Assembly (NCBI RefSeq): GCF_014203545.1
Contig: NZ_JACHJG010000001.1
Coordinates: 1,018,031 to 1,082,030 of the forward strand
DNA from: Streptomyces netropsis
Lineage (GTDB): Bacteria > Actinomycetota > Actinomycetes > Streptomycetales > Streptomycetaceae
DNA: 64,000 bases
Direction of reading: 5' to 3'
Of this stretch, positions 16,915 to 25,843 are shown piece by piece (the first letter of the stretch is position 1; each line of letters starts with the position of its first letter). The position numbers and the translations under genes were made by a program. The notes beneath the pieces were generated by a model. It saw nothing but the letters and a program-made list of their open reading frames with translations. It had not been told where the DNA came from and searched no databases.

Positions 16915-16931
16915 AATTTACCCAGGTAAAT
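16915..16931 (-). promoter_or_regulatory. ectA -10 box overlapped by a palindromic candidate operator
   Basis: On the minus strand TAAATT (16915-16920) ends 8 nt before the ectA ATG. The inverted repeat ATTTACC-CA-GGTAAAT spans 16916-16931 and covers most of that box. A protein bound here would block RNA polymerase. Candidates by knowledge are a MarR-type regulator (as EctR in methylotrophs) or another osmotic or nitrogen regulator; none is encoded next to it. Confidence 0.5.
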
Positions 16932-17046
16932 CAGAAAATGCATCGGGAGATGGGGTTACCCGAAAGAGGGTCCCCGTGTTATCGCGCGGGGCGCAGGCGC
17001 GCATGAGACCGGCCGATCATGGGGTGGTTTGGTCCGTATTATCCGG

Positions 17047-17064
17047 ACAATCCAGACGGATTGT
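17047..17064. repeat. Inverted repeat in the ectA-amidohydrolase intergenic region
   Basis: ACAATCC and GGATTGT form a perfect 7-bp stem around AGAC. It lies in an unusually AT-rich stretch (about 16910-17230) between divergent genes, and could be another regulatory site. The rest of this 450-bp gap contains no supported gene. Confidence 0.35.
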
Positions 17065-17343
17065 GGGGTCTGTCACAACGGCTGGGGGCATGTCGGGGTG
17101 CGTTCCCATTCACGTTGGGGAAGCAATAAAATCCCTGCGTTTAGGGTCGCGGAAAGCGGGCATGAGAATGGCGGGAAGCTGTCGCAAAGGGAATTCGGGG
17201 GATGTCTCCGAGAATTCTGGAAGCGTTATGCGGGCCGCCTGGGACGGAGTGCGGCGCGACGTCGGCGCACGGTCGCCGGCCCGCCCGCGGGGCCCCTTCG
17301 CGGACGGGAGGGGCCGGGCTCGTACCGCGGTGCACCCGGCTCG

Positions 17344-17349
17344 TACAGT
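17344..17349 (+). promoter_or_regulatory. -10 box of the leaderless amidohydrolase gene
   Basis: TACAGT ends 7 nt before ATG 17357, with no ribosome site. Confidence 0.5.
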
Positions 17350-17356
17350 GCGGTCC

Positions 17357-18457
17357 ATGAGCGACGGCGGTGTGCTGCACATCAAGGGGCGGGTGCTGGT
17401 CGGGGCGGACCCGGAGAGCGGGGTGCGCGACGAGCTGTGGGTGGTCGGCGGGAGGATCACCTTCGACCGGCCGACGGGGGCGCGGGACGTCACCACGGTG
17501 GAGGGATGGGCGCTGCCCGGCCTCGTGGACGCGCACTGCCATGTGGGGCTCGACGCCCACGGCCCGGTCGACGAATCGACCAGCGAGAAACAGGCGTTGA
17601 CCGACCGCGACGCGGGCGCGCTGCTGCTGCGCGACGCGGGCTCCCCGTCCGACACGCGCTGGATCGACGACCGCGAGGACCTGCCGCGCATCATCCGCGC
17701 GGGCCGCCACATCGCCCGTACGCGCCGCTACATCCGCAATTACGCCCATGAGATCGAGCCCGCGGACCTCGTCGCGTACGTGGCGCGCGAGGCGCGGCGC
17801 GGTGACGGCTGGGTCAAGCTCGTCGGCGACTGGATCGACCGCGAGACGGGCGATCTGTCGTCGTGCTGGCCGCGTGGCGAGGTCGAGGCCGCCATCGCCG
17901 AGGCGCACCGGCTGGGCGCGCGGGTCACCGCGCACTGCTTCGCCGAGGAGTCGCTCGCCCCGCTGGTGGAGGCGGGCATCGACTGCATCGAGCACGCGAC
18001 CGGGCTGACCGAGGAGACGATCCCGCTCTTCGCCGAGCGCGGCGTCGCGATCGTGCCGACCCTGGTCAACATCGCGACCTTCCCGCGCCTCGCCGAGGGC
18101 GGCGAGCGCAAATTCCCGCGCTGGGCCGACCACATGCGCCGGCTGCACGCGCGCCGCTATGAGACGGTCCGCGCCGCCTACGACGCGGGCATCCCGGTCT
18201 ACGTCGGTACGGACGCGGGCGGTTCGCTCGCCCACGGACTGGTGGGCCAGGAGGTCGGCGAGCTGGTCAAGGCGGGCATCCCGGCGTCGGCCGCGCTCTC
18301 GGCGGCGTCCTGGGGCGCCCGTGAATGGCTGGGCAGGCCGGGGCTGACGGAAGGCGCGTCGGCGGACCTCGTCGTCTACGGCGCGGATCCGCGCGCGGAC
18401 GTCCGGGTGCTGGGGACGCCGAGCCGGGTGATCCTGCGGGGGCGTGTGGTGCGGTAG
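17357..18457 (+). CDS. Metal-dependent amidohydrolase (imidazolonepropionase-like)
   Basis: 366 residues of the amidohydrolase superfamily. ALPGLVDAHCHVG holds the HxH metal pair. WVKLVGDWID carries the bridging Lys, TAHCFAEESL and IEHATGL hold metal His residues, and VYVGTDAGGSLAHG holds the catalytic Asp. The composite-domain ends (VGGRITFD and ASADLVVYGADPRAD...VILRGRVV) are typical of imidazolonepropionase/prolidase-type members. The substrate is unknown. The long upstream in-frame ORF is rejected because the ATG has a leaderless promoter. Confidence 0.85.
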   Translation: MSDGGVLHIKGRVLVGADPESGVRDELWVVGGRITFDRPTGARDVTTVEGWALPGLVDAHCHVGLDAHGPVDESTSEKQALTDRDAGALLLRDAGSPSDTRWIDDREDLPRIIRAGRHIARTRRYIRNYAHEIEPADLVAYVAREARRGDGWVKLVGDWIDRETGDLSSCWPRGEVEAAIAEAHRLGARVTAHCFAEESLAPLVEAGIDCIEHATGLTEETIPLFAERGVAIVPTLVNIATFPRLAEGGERKFPRWADHMRRLHARRYETVRAAYDAGIPVYVGTDAGGSLAHGLVGQEVGELVKAGIPASAALSAASWGAREWLGRPGLTEGASADLVVYGADPRADVRVLGTPSRVILRGRVVR

Positions 18458-18496
18458 GCCTGGTCGGCTGTTTCTTCGACTGCGGGGTGCTCTCGT

Positions 18497-18627
18497 GTGC
18501 ATCTCCGCTGCGCGGCGGTGTCCTCAAGCGCCGGACGGGCTTGTTGTGGCTGAGCTCAGCCGCCAAGCCCGTCCGGCGCTTGAGACGCGCCCTCAGGGCG
18601 CTCGCCGCCGCAGGCGGCACAGACGGC
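18497..18627 (+). repeat. Full-length copy of the dispersed multi-hairpin element
   Basis: The core arms are 18523-18543 and 18564-18584 (perfect 21 bp, GCGCCGGACGGGCTTG-type). The loop carries a second palindrome GGCTGAGCTCAGCC. The left flank TGCATCTCCGCTGCGCGGCGGTGTC and the right flank with GCGCCCTCAGGGCGC and GCCGCCGCAGGCGGC hairpins recur, inverted, at 53876-54010 and partly at 52331-52397. It sits just after the amidohydrolase stop. Confidence 0.8.
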
Positions 18628-18680
18628 CCGCAGGCGGCACAGACGGCCCGCAGGCGGCAGGACGGGCCGCAGGTCGCACA
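18610..18680 (+). repeat. 20-bp tandem repeat
   Basis: The unit GCAGGCGGCACAGACGGCCC occurs twice perfectly and then about 1.5 times degenerately, extending the right flank of the multi-hairpin element. No coding content; too few and too uniform to be a CRISPR array. Confidence 0.7.
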
Positions 18681-18684
18681 GAAC

Positions 18685-18713
18685 CGAACGTGAATGCGAA
18701 ACGCACTCGTTCG
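18685..18713. promoter_or_regulatory. Imperfect inverted repeat upstream of the LAETG protein gene
   Basis: CGAACG (18685-18690) and CGTTCG (18708-18713) flank TGCG/CGCA half sites in the promoter region of the surface-protein gene. The symmetry resembles a dimeric repressor site; no regulator can be named. Confidence 0.3.
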
Positions 18714-18844
18714 ACTGAACTGGCGTCGGGTGACTGTCCGTTCACCCTCCGGTGCGACAACCATGACGGAGTCGAGGCCGTCGGCGCGCGATGTCCCCCA
18801 TTGGCGCGCCGGCGGCTCCATTCTCCCGTGGGGGTTCCACACAC

Positions 18845-19855
18845 GTGTCCAGCACCACCAGCTCCTCCTTCGGCATGCCCGCACGCAGGCTCGCCGCGGC
18901 AGCCGCGACGGTCACCGCCACCGCCCTGGCCGCGGGCCCCGCCCTGCTCGGCGCGGCACCCGCGTACGCCTCCAGCGCCGTCGGCCACCACACCGCGCTC
19001 ACCCGCACCATCACCGGCGACGGCACGGCCGACGCGGCCGTGCTGCGCACCGCGCTCGACGTGGCCCTGCTCGACAGATCGGTCCACGTGCCGCTCACCG
19101 CCTCGCTCAACGAGGTCCGCGCACCCGGCAACGCCGCGAAGACCGCGCTCGGCGTCACCCTGGCCGGCGTCGAGCAGGGCAGAGCCGTCACCATCCTGCG
19201 CGCCGAGGCGGCCTCCGCCCGCGCCACCGCCGACGGGCGCGCCGCGCAGGGCTACGCCAACCTCCTCCACGCCCGGGTGCACGTCCCCGGGCTGCCTCTG
19301 CTCTCCCTCGTCGAGGTCCAGCAGGTCACCTCGAAGGCCGTGTGCGAAACGGGGAAGAAGCCGGTCGCCACGTCGAATCTGCTCGGCGGCGTCACGGTCC
19401 TCGGCAAGAAGGTCACGGTGAGCACCGCCGGTACGACGAAGGTCGCGGTGCCCGGCGTCGGCGAGGTCCGGCTCGATCTGTCCAGGACGGTGACCACCTC
19501 GCGTACGGCCGCCGCGACGGCACTCGACCTGAAGGTCTCCGTCAACCCCCTGAAGCTGAACGTCGCCGAGGTCGAGGGACAGGTGACCCTCGCCCGGGCC
19601 GGCTGCCGTACGCCCAAGGGCCCCGTGGACCGGTCGACGCCGAGCGGGCCCGCCGCCACCCCGGACCACGGCGGCACGGACACGAAGACCCAGACCGGGG
19701 CCGGTGCCAAGCCCGTCACGGCGGACAACCTCGCCGAGACCGGCGGCAGCTCCGCCACGCCGTACGTCGCGGGCGCGGCCGGGCTCCTCGTCGTCGCGGG
19801 CGGCGGCACGCTGATCGCCACCCGCCGCCGTGCCGCTGCCCGCAGGGAGGGCTGA
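18845..19855 (+). CDS. LAETG-anchored surface protein (SCO1860-type)
   Basis: 336 residues. The N-terminus has a signal peptide (basic MPARRL, then hydrophobic Ala-rich stretch, cleavage near A-Y-A-S). The body is a beta-rich Ala/Val domain with two Cys residues (KAVCETG, ARAGCRT) that may form a disulphide. The C-terminus has LAETG, a membrane helix (YVAGAAGLLVVAGGGTLIA) and a basic tail, so a class E sortase would attach it to peptidoglycan. I recall this family lying beside the cobalamin genes in other streptomycetes, as here. GTG 18845 is favoured; ATG 18875 is an alternative. Function unknown. Confidence 0.82.
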   Translation: MSSTTSSSFGMPARRLAAAAATVTATALAAGPALLGAAPAYASSAVGHHTALTRTITGDGTADAAVLRTALDVALLDRSVHVPLTASLNEVRAPGNAAKTALGVTLAGVEQGRAVTILRAEAASARATADGRAAQGYANLLHARVHVPGLPLLSLVEVQQVTSKAVCETGKKPVATSNLLGGVTVLGKKVTVSTAGTTKVAVPGVGEVRLDLSRTVTTSRTAAATALDLKVSVNPLKLNVAEVEGQVTLARAGCRTPKGPVDRSTPSGPAATPDHGGTDTKTQTGAGAKPVTADNLAETGGSSATPYVAGAAGLLVVAGGGTLIATRRRAAARREG

Positions 19856-19972
19856 GCTCCGGCCGTGACCCGCGGGGCCGGGGCGTCGGACCGTGCGGAG
19901 GTGTTCCCAGCCGCACCCGGGACCCGTCCGGCCGGTGGCAGCCGACGGCTCGTCCGCCGTTGCGGGGCCCGG

Positions 19973-20047
19973 CGGGCCGCAGGCGCGGCCCGTCCGCGCA
20001 GCGGCATCCCGGCGAAGCGCGGGCCCGCGACACGGCGCTCGTGTCGC
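19973..20047. terminator. Two hairpins between the convergent LAETG gene and cobC
   Basis: CGGGCCGC-AGGC-GCGGCCCG (19973-19992) and GCGACACG-n5-CGTGTCGC (20027-20047) are perfect 8-bp stems. They likely terminate the two convergent genes. The 219-bp gap holds nothing else I can support. Confidence 0.55.
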
Positions 20048-20074
20048 CCACCCCGTCAACCGGCCGGCCAGGCC

Positions 20075-21127
20075 CTAGCGGTCGGTCAGCGCCGTCGCCA
20101 GCGCCTCCGTGAAGCGGTCCGTGGTCGCCCGGTCCCGGACCGCCAGACGCAGGTAGTCCGGGCCCAGCCCGGGGAAGGTGTCCCCACGCCTGACCGCGAA
20201 CCCCAGCCCCCGCAGCCGGGACCTGACCCCCGCCGCGTCCGGCAGCCGGAGCAGCAGGAACGGCCCGGCCGCCGGACCGCACACGGACACCTCCGTGAAC
20301 TTCGCCAGCCGCCCTTCCAGATAGGCCCGGTCGGTCGCGATCCGGTGCGCCGCGTCGGTGGCCTCGGCGAGTGCGGGGGCAGCGCTGCACACCTCCGCGG
20401 CCGCCAGCGCCGGCGACGACACCGGCCACAGCGGCTGCGCCCGCTCCAGCCTGGCTATGGTGCCGGGCGAGGCCAGCACGTAGCCGATGCGCAGCCCCGC
20501 CAGGCCCCAGGTCTTGGTGAGGCTGCGCAGCACGATCAGCCCCGGCAGGTCCGTACGGGACGCCAGGGACTCCTGCTCGCCCGGCACCGCGTCCATGAAC
20601 GCCTCGTCCACCACCAGCGTCCGCCCCGGACGCGCGAGCTGGGCCAGGGACTGCGCCGGGTGCAGCACGGATGTGGGGTTGGTGGGATTGCCGACCACCA
20701 CCAGATCCGCGTCCCCCGGTACCGCCCGCGGATCCAGCCGGAATCCGTCCTCCGGGTCCAGCAGTACCCGGTCCACGGTGTGCCCGGCGTCGCGCAGCGC
20801 GGCCTCCGGCTCGGTGAACTGCGGGTGCACGACGACGGGTCGGCGCACGTCGAGCGCCCGGGCGAGCAGCACGAACGCCTCAGCCGCACCCGCCGTCAGC
20901 AGCACCCGCTCCTCCGGCAGCCCGTGCCGCGCGGCCACCGCGCGCCGCGCAGCCCGCCCGTCCGGGTACGCGGCGAGCCCGTCCAGCGACGCGACCAGGC
21001 GCTCCCGGAGCCACACCGGGGGAGTGCCGGAACGGACGTTGACCGCCAGATCCGTCAGTTCCGCCCCGCCGCCCCGCACTTCGGCGTCACCGTGATGACG
21101 CAGATCGGGTTCCGTGGATGTGTGCAT
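20075..21127 (-). CDS. cobC: CobC-type PLP-dependent aminotransferase/decarboxylase (Rv2231c family)
   Basis: 350-residue fold-type I PLP enzyme related to histidinol-phosphate aminotransferase and to threonine-phosphate decarboxylase, which makes the aminopropanol linker of cobalamin. Motifs are LTAGAAEAFVLLARAL, VVGNPTNPTSVL, LVVDEAFMD (PLP Asp) and VLRSLTKTWGLAGLRIGY (Schiff-base Lys). It follows cobE by 120 nt in the same direction. Context supports the cobalamin role. Confidence 0.88.
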   Translation of the reverse strand: MHTSTEPDLRHHGDAEVRGGGAELTDLAVNVRSGTPPVWLRERLVASLDGLAAYPDGRAARRAVAARHGLPEERVLLTAGAAEAFVLLARALDVRRPVVVHPQFTEPEAALRDAGHTVDRVLLDPEDGFRLDPRAVPGDADLVVVGNPTNPTSVLHPAQSLAQLARPGRTLVVDEAFMDAVPGEQESLASRTDLPGLIVLRSLTKTWGLAGLRIGYVLASPGTIARLERAQPLWPVSSPALAAAEVCSAAPALAEATDAAHRIATDRAYLEGRLAKFTEVSVCGPAAGPFLLLRLPDAAGVRSRLRGLGFAVRRGDTFPGLGPDYLRLAVRDRATTDRFTEALATALTDR

Positions 21128-21247
21128 GGCCTTGGGCCACCTTTTCGCCTTGGTGCGGATCGGTACGGGGGAGACGCGTGGGCTCCTGCCGGTACCGGCA
21201 GGTACGGGCAGGACCGTCCCACGTTACTGACGAAGACCGAAGGCCCG

Positions 21248-21706
21248 TCACCCGGGTCCGGGCAACGGCGAGGGCGACGAGAGGGGCCCGGGGCCCGCGA
21301 TCGCGCACGTGACCCGCGCCGACTTCCGTTTGCCCACGACCAGCACCCCGCCGGGGCCGGCGGCCAGCAGCGCGGCGGCCTCGGCCACCCCCGGCGTCCC
21401 CACGGCGGCGAGCACGGCCGCCGACGGCCGTGGCACCGGCACCGCGGCCAACTCCCCGGCCCCGTACGCCAGCAGCGGCACCCCCAGCCGCCCCGCCGCC
21501 GCGACCAGACCCGCCTCGTCGGCCTTCACGTCCGCCGTCGCCAGCGCGACGACCGCGACGACACAGCCCGTGCCCCGCCCCGCCTCCGCCAGCGTGCGCG
21601 CGATCAGCGACACCACCTCCTCGACGCCGGCCCCCCGGCGCGCCCCGACCCCCACGAACAGCGGCCCGGTGGCGCGCTCGACGCCGCCCTCGTGAGCCGG
21701 CGTCAC
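21248..21706 (-). CDS. cobE: Cobalamin biosynthesis protein CobE (CbiG C-terminal-like)
   Basis: 152 residues matching the CobE/CbiG_C fold: FVGVGARRGAGVEEV, ALATADVKADEAGLVAAAGRLGVPLLAY and a final GKRKSARVTCAIA. CbiG-type proteins open the delta-lactone of precorrin-5; isolated CobE has an accessory role in the aerobic route. GTG 21706 overlaps the cobB stop (GTGA), which fixes the start and couples translation. Confidence 0.85.
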   Translation of the reverse strand: MTPAHEGGVERATGPLFVGVGARRGAGVEEVVSLIARTLAEAGRGTGCVVAVVALATADVKADEAGLVAAAGRLGVPLLAYGAGELAAVPVPRPSAAVLAAVGTPGVAEAAALLAAGPGGVLVVGKRKSARVTCAIAGPGPLSSPSPLPGPG

Positions 21707-23112
21707 CGGCGCGGCAGCCCCGCCACGAACCGCTCCGCCGTGCCGGGCGCGCCCGCCCAGTGCACATGCAGATACGACGCGTGGACCCCGCCCCGCACGA
21801 AGCCCTCGACGCGACGCTCCGGGGAGGTGAACCCCCACGCGGGCGTCGCGCCCGCGCCCGGCTCGATCACCGTGCGGTGGAACTCGTGGCCGCGCACCCG
21901 CGTCCCGGCCGCGGCCAGCGGGTTGTCCGCGATCGCCACGGCCTCGCGGTAGCCGAGGGTCAGGCGCTCCGACATCCGCGCCTCCGCCGCGAGCACCCCG
22001 CACATCGGCTTCCCGTCGAGGGAGCGGGAGAGGTACAGCAGTCCCGCGCACTCGGCGGCCACCGGCGCCCCGCTCGCCGCCAGGTCGGCCACGGCCTTGC
22101 GCAGGGGCTCGTTGGCGGACAGCTCCGGGGCGTACATCTCGGGGAAGCCACCGCCGATGACGAGGCCGGCGGTGTCGGGGGGCAGCTTCTCGTCCCTCAG
22201 CGGGTCGAACGTCACGACCTCCGCGCCCGCGGCGGTCAGCAGCTCCGTGTGTTCCGCGTACGAGAAGGTGAACGCGGCACCGCCGGCGACGGCCACGACG
22301 GGACGCGTGCCGTTCGGCTGCGGCCCGGCGGCCTCAACGCCGGAGGCGGTCCCGTCGCCCTGCGGAACGCCTGCCCGCAACGCGCCCGGGTCCCACGCCT
22401 CGTCCGTCAGCGCGGGCGCGCTGCGCGCCAGCGCCAGCAGGGCCTCGAGGTCGCAGCCCTCGCGGACCTGGGCCGCCTGCGCGGCCACCGCGTCGAGGGC
22501 CTCCGTGCTGCGCTCGGCGACCGGCACCAGACCCAGGTGGCGGCTCGGCGTGTGCACGGCCGGAGCACGCCGCAGCGCGCCCAGCACCGGGACGCCGGAC
22601 TCGTCCAGCGCCTCGCGCAGCAACCGCTCGTGGCGGTCCGAGCCGACCTTGTTGAGGATCACGCCCGCGACCCGCACCTCCGGGTCCCAGGACGCGAAGC
22701 CGTGCACCAGTGCCGCCACCGAACGCGACTGCGACGACGCGTCGACGACCAGCACCACCGGCGCCCGCAGCAGCTTCGCCACATGGGCCGTCGACGCCAG
22801 CTCGCCCTGGCCGCTGGCCCCGTCGTACAGGCCCATCACGCCCTCGACCACCGCGAGGTCGCAGCCCGCCGCCCCGTGCAGGAACAGCGGCTCCACCTGC
22901 TGGGGACCGCACATGTAGGCGTCCAGGTTGCGGCCCGGGCGGCCCGTCGCGAGCGTGTGATAGCCGGGGTCGATGTAGTCCGGGCCGACCTTGTGCGGCG
23001 ACACCGCCAGCCCGGCGTCCGCGAAGGCCCGCATCAGCCCGGTGGCGACGGTCGTCTTCCCGCTGCCGGAGGCCGGGGCGGCGATGACCAGACGGGGGAT
23101 GTGCGTACTCAC
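21703..23112 (-). CDS. cobB: Cobyrinate / hydrogenobyrinate a,c-diamide synthase
   Basis: 469 residues. The N-terminal ATPase domain has the P-loop-like AAPASGSGKTTVATGLM, HKVGPDYIDPGYH and VVEGVMGLYDG. The C-terminal triad-type glutaminase has GGGFPEMY, AECAGLLYL (nucleophile Cys) and a distal His in ASYLHVHW. It amidates the a and c side chains of the corrin using glutamine and ATP. GTG 23112 overlaps the cobO stop by GTGA; the longer ORF start at 23436 is in cobO and rejected. Confidence 0.95.
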   Translation of the reverse strand: MSTHIPRLVIAAPASGSGKTTVATGLMRAFADAGLAVSPHKVGPDYIDPGYHTLATGRPGRNLDAYMCGPQQVEPLFLHGAAGCDLAVVEGVMGLYDGASGQGELASTAHVAKLLRAPVVLVVDASSQSRSVAALVHGFASWDPEVRVAGVILNKVGSDRHERLLREALDESGVPVLGALRRAPAVHTPSRHLGLVPVAERSTEALDAVAAQAAQVREGCDLEALLALARSAPALTDEAWDPGALRAGVPQGDGTASGVEAAGPQPNGTRPVVAVAGGAAFTFSYAEHTELLTAAGAEVVTFDPLRDEKLPPDTAGLVIGGGFPEMYAPELSANEPLRKAVADLAASGAPVAAECAGLLYLSRSLDGKPMCGVLAAEARMSERLTLGYREAVAIADNPLAAAGTRVRGHEFHRTVIEPGAGATPAWGFTSPERRVEGFVRGGVHASYLHVHWAGAPGTAERFVAGLPRR

Positions 23113-23717
23113 CACTCGATGCCCCGCTGGCCCTTCTGACCGGCGTCCATCGGGTGCTTGACCTTCGACATGTCGGTCACCAGATCCGCGAACTCCACCA
23201 GCGCCTGCGGGGCGTTGCGGCCGGTGATCACGACGTGCTGCGTGCCGGGGCGGTCGCGCAGCACCGAGACCACCTCGTCCGTGTCGATCCACCCCCAGTG
23301 CATCGGGTACGCGAACTCGTCCAGCACGTACAGCTTGTACTTCTCCGCCGCCAGGTCCCGCTTGACCTGCTCCCAGCCCTCGCGGGCCTTCTCCTCGTTG
23401 CTGAGCTCCCCCTCCTTGGCGTCGCGCTGGATCCACGACCAGCCCTCACCCATCTTGTGCCAGTCGACGGTCCCGCCCTCGCCCGAGGCGCCGAGCACCC
23501 GCAGCGCGTTCTCCTCGCCGACCTTCCACTTCGCCGACTTCACGAACTGGAACACCCCGATGGGCCAGCCCTGGTTCCATGCCCGCAGCGCCAGCCCGAA
23601 CGCGGCCGTCGACTTGCCCTTGCCGATACCGGTGTGGACGAAGACCAACGGCCGGTTGCGGCGCTGACGCGTGGTGAGCCCGTCGTCGGGTACGACGGTC
23701 GGCTGTCCCTGTGGCAT
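23109..23717 (-). CDS. cobO: Cob(I)yrinic acid a,c-diamide adenosyltransferase
   Basis: 202 residues of the CobA/CobO/BtuR family, adding the 5'-deoxyadenosyl group to Co(I). The P-loop VHTGIGKGKSTAAFGLALRAWNQGW and the segments VFQFVKSAKWKVGEE, LYVLDEFAYPMHWGWID and VVITGRNAPQALVE are diagnostic. The ATG shares one base with the stop of the upstream chelatase gene (TAATG). Full length. Confidence 0.96.
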   Translation of the reverse strand: MPQGQPTVVPDDGLTTRQRRNRPLVFVHTGIGKGKSTAAFGLALRAWNQGWPIGVFQFVKSAKWKVGEENALRVLGASGEGGTVDWHKMGEGWSWIQRDAKEGELSNEEKAREGWEQVKRDLAAEKYKLYVLDEFAYPMHWGWIDTDEVVSVLRDRPGTQHVVITGRNAPQALVEFADLVTDMSKVKHPMDAGQKGQRGIEW

Positions 23718-25843
23718 TACGCGGCCCTCCTGGAGTTCGTGTTCGTAACGGTCCTGACCAGCGCGGAGACGCTGTCCGCGCGCAGCTCGTCGAGGGTCAC
23801 GACCGGTCCGCGCAGCTCGCGGCCCAGCTCGCCCGCCAGCCCGAGCCGCACCGGCCCCGACTCGCAGTCGACGACCACCGACGCCGTGCCCTCGCCCGCC
23901 AGCAGCCGTGCCGCCCGCGAGGCCCGCACCAGCGGCTCGGGGCCGCCCGTGGCCCGCCCGTCGGTCACCACGACCAGCAGCGGCCGCCGCGACGGATCCC
24001 GCAACCGCTCCAGCCGCAGCACCTCGTGCGCCTGGAGCAGCCCGGCCGCCAGCGGGGTGCGGCCACCGGTCGGCAGCTTCTCCAGCCGCGCCGCGCCCGC
24101 CTCCACCGACGACGTCGGCGGCAGCGCCACCGTCGCGCCCGACCCCCGGAAGGTGATCATGCCGATCTTGTCGCGGCGCTGGTACGCGTCGAGCAGCAGC
24201 GACAGCACCGCGCCCTTGACCGCGCCCATCCGCTTACGGGCCGCCATCGAACCGGAGGCGTCCACGACGAACAGCACGAGATTGCCCTCGCGTCCCTCGC
24301 GCACCGCCTCCCGCAGATCGTCCCGGCGCACCACCAGGCCCGGTCCCGAACGGCCGCGCGCCCGCTGGTGCGGCGCCGCCGCCTGCACGGTCGCCGCCAG
24401 GTGCAGCTTGGACAGGGCGCCCCGGGGGCGGCGTGCCCCCGTGGTCCGGCCGTGCGCGGTGCGCGCGCGGGAACGTCGCCCGTCGGCGCCCTCGCCGAGC
24501 CCGGGCACGTCGAGCTTGCGCGTCCGGAACGGCTCGGCGGCCCCCACGACGACGCTCTCGCCGTCCTCGGACCGATCGGACCGACCGGACTGACCCGCCG
24601 GGTCCGGCTGATCGGCCTGGGCACTCGGCGCGTCCTCGGGGGCGGCCGACGGCTCACGGGGGGCGGGCGAGTCCACCCCGCCGTCGTCGCCCCGCGCGGG
24701 CTCCTCCCGCTGCTCCGGGACGTCCGGGGTGCCCGGCTGCCCGTCCTCGGGGTTCTCCCCGCCGCCGGGGCCGTCGTCGGGCCCGCCGTCCGGGTCCTCC
24801 GGCTCGGGCTCCGGCTCGTCCTCCTCGAACTGACGGAGGATCTCGTCCAGCCGGTCCTCGTCCAGCCCCGGCGCGTCGAAGGGGTTGCGCCGACGCCGGT
24901 GCGGCAGCGCCAGCAGCGCCGCCTGCCGCACGTCCTCGGCGGTCACGTCCGTACGCCCCGCCCAGGCGGCGAGCGCCGTCGCCGTCCGCGCGGTCACGAT
25001 GTCCGCGCGCATGCCGTCGACCTCGAACCCGGCGCACACCGCGGCGATCCGGCGCAGCGCGCCGTCACCCAGCCGTACACCCGGCAGCAGCGCGCGGGCG
25101 GCGGCGATCCGCTCGCGCAGCGCGTCCTCCTCGGCGGCCCACTTGGCGGCGAACGCCGCCGGGTCCTCGTCGTAGGCGAGCCTGCGGCGCACGACCTCGA
25201 CCCGCTCGTCGGTCTCCCGCGAGGCCGCGACCTCCACGGTCAGCCCGAAGCGGTCCAGCAACTGCGGTCGCAGCTCGCCCTCCTCGGGGTTCATCGTCCC
25301 GACGAGCAGGAAACGGGCCGCGTGGCGGACGGAGACGCCCTCGCGCTCGACGTAGGAGGAGCCCATGGCGGCGGCGTCCAACAGCAGGTCGACCAGGTGG
25401 TCGTGGAGCAGATTGACCTCGTCGACGTACAGCACGCCGCGGTGCGCGTCGGCCAGCAGGCCCGGCTCGAAGGCCTTCACGCCCTCCGACAGGGCCCGTT
25501 CGATGTCGAGCGCGCCGACGAGCCGGTCCTCGGAGGCGCCGACCGGCAGTTCGACCATCCTGGCCGCGCGCGCGTCGCCGGCCGCGTCGGCGCCGTCGGG
25601 GTGCGGGCCGTCGGGGCAGGCGGGATCGGGCAGGGCGGGATCGCAGGAGAAACGGCAGCCGGTGACGACGTCGACGGCGGGCATCAGCGCCGCGATGCCG
25701 CGCACCATCGTGCTCTTGGCGGTCCCCTTCTCGCCTCGGACGAGCACACCGCCGATCGACGGCGAGATCGCGTTGAGCAGCAGGCCCAACCGCATGTCGT
25801 CCATCCCGACGACCGCGGTGAACGGGTAGGTGGCCGAGGCCAT
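23717..25843 (-). CDS. Fused ChlI-ChlD-type cobalto/magnesium-chelatase subunit (AAA+ plus VWA)
   Basis: 708 residues. The N-terminal AAA+ domain (1 to about 330) has Walker [14 protein letters not shown], Walker [12 protein letters not shown] and sensor [20 protein letters not shown]. An acidic, Pro/Gly-rich linker (about 340-470) is followed by a VWA domain with the MIDAS motif [11 protein letters not shown] and TDGRATGG. In actinobacteria this protein energises CobN for cobalt insertion into hydrogenobyrinate diamide. CobN is not in the window. Its ATG overlaps the cobQ stop (TGATG). Confidence 0.9.
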   Translation of the reverse strand: MASATYPFTAVVGMDDMRLGLLLNAISPSIGGVLVRGEKGTAKSTMVRGIAALMPAVDVVTGCRFSCDPALPDPACPDGPHPDGADAAGDARAARMVELPVGASEDRLVGALDIERALSEGVKAFEPGLLADAHRGVLYVDEVNLLHDHLVDLLLDAAAMGSSYVEREGVSVRHAARFLLVGTMNPEEGELRPQLLDRFGLTVEVAASRETDERVEVVRRRLAYDEDPAAFAAKWAAEEDALRERIAAARALLPGVRLGDGALRRIAAVCAGFEVDGMRADIVTARTATALAAWAGRTDVTAEDVRQAALLALPHRRRRNPFDAPGLDEDRLDEILRQFEEDEPEPEPEDPDGGPDDGPGGGENPEDGQPGTPDVPEQREEPARGDDGGVDSPAPREPSAAPEDAPSAQADQPDPAGQSGRSDRSEDGESVVVGAAEPFRTRKLDVPGLGEGADGRRSRARTAHGRTTGARRPRGALSKLHLAATVQAAAPHQRARGRSGPGLVVRRDDLREAVREGREGNLVLFVVDASGSMAARKRMGAVKGAVLSLLLDAYQRRDKIGMITFRGSGATVALPPTSSVEAGAARLEKLPTGGRTPLAAGLLQAHEVLRLERLRDPSRRPLLVVVTDGRATGGPEPLVRASRAARLLAGEGTASVVVDCESGPVRLGLAGELGRELRGPVVTLDELRADSVSALVRTVTNTNSRRAA

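Noticed and set aside
18610..18680. Tandem repeat considered as a CRISPR array
   Set aside because: Units are contiguous with no variable spacers and belong to the flank of a dispersed repeat; no cas genes.
19856..20074. Possible second cobalamin riboswitch before cobC
   Set aside because: The stretch is downstream of cobC (a minus-strand gene) and lacks the B12 box and the GCCACTG segment; it holds only terminator-like hairpins.
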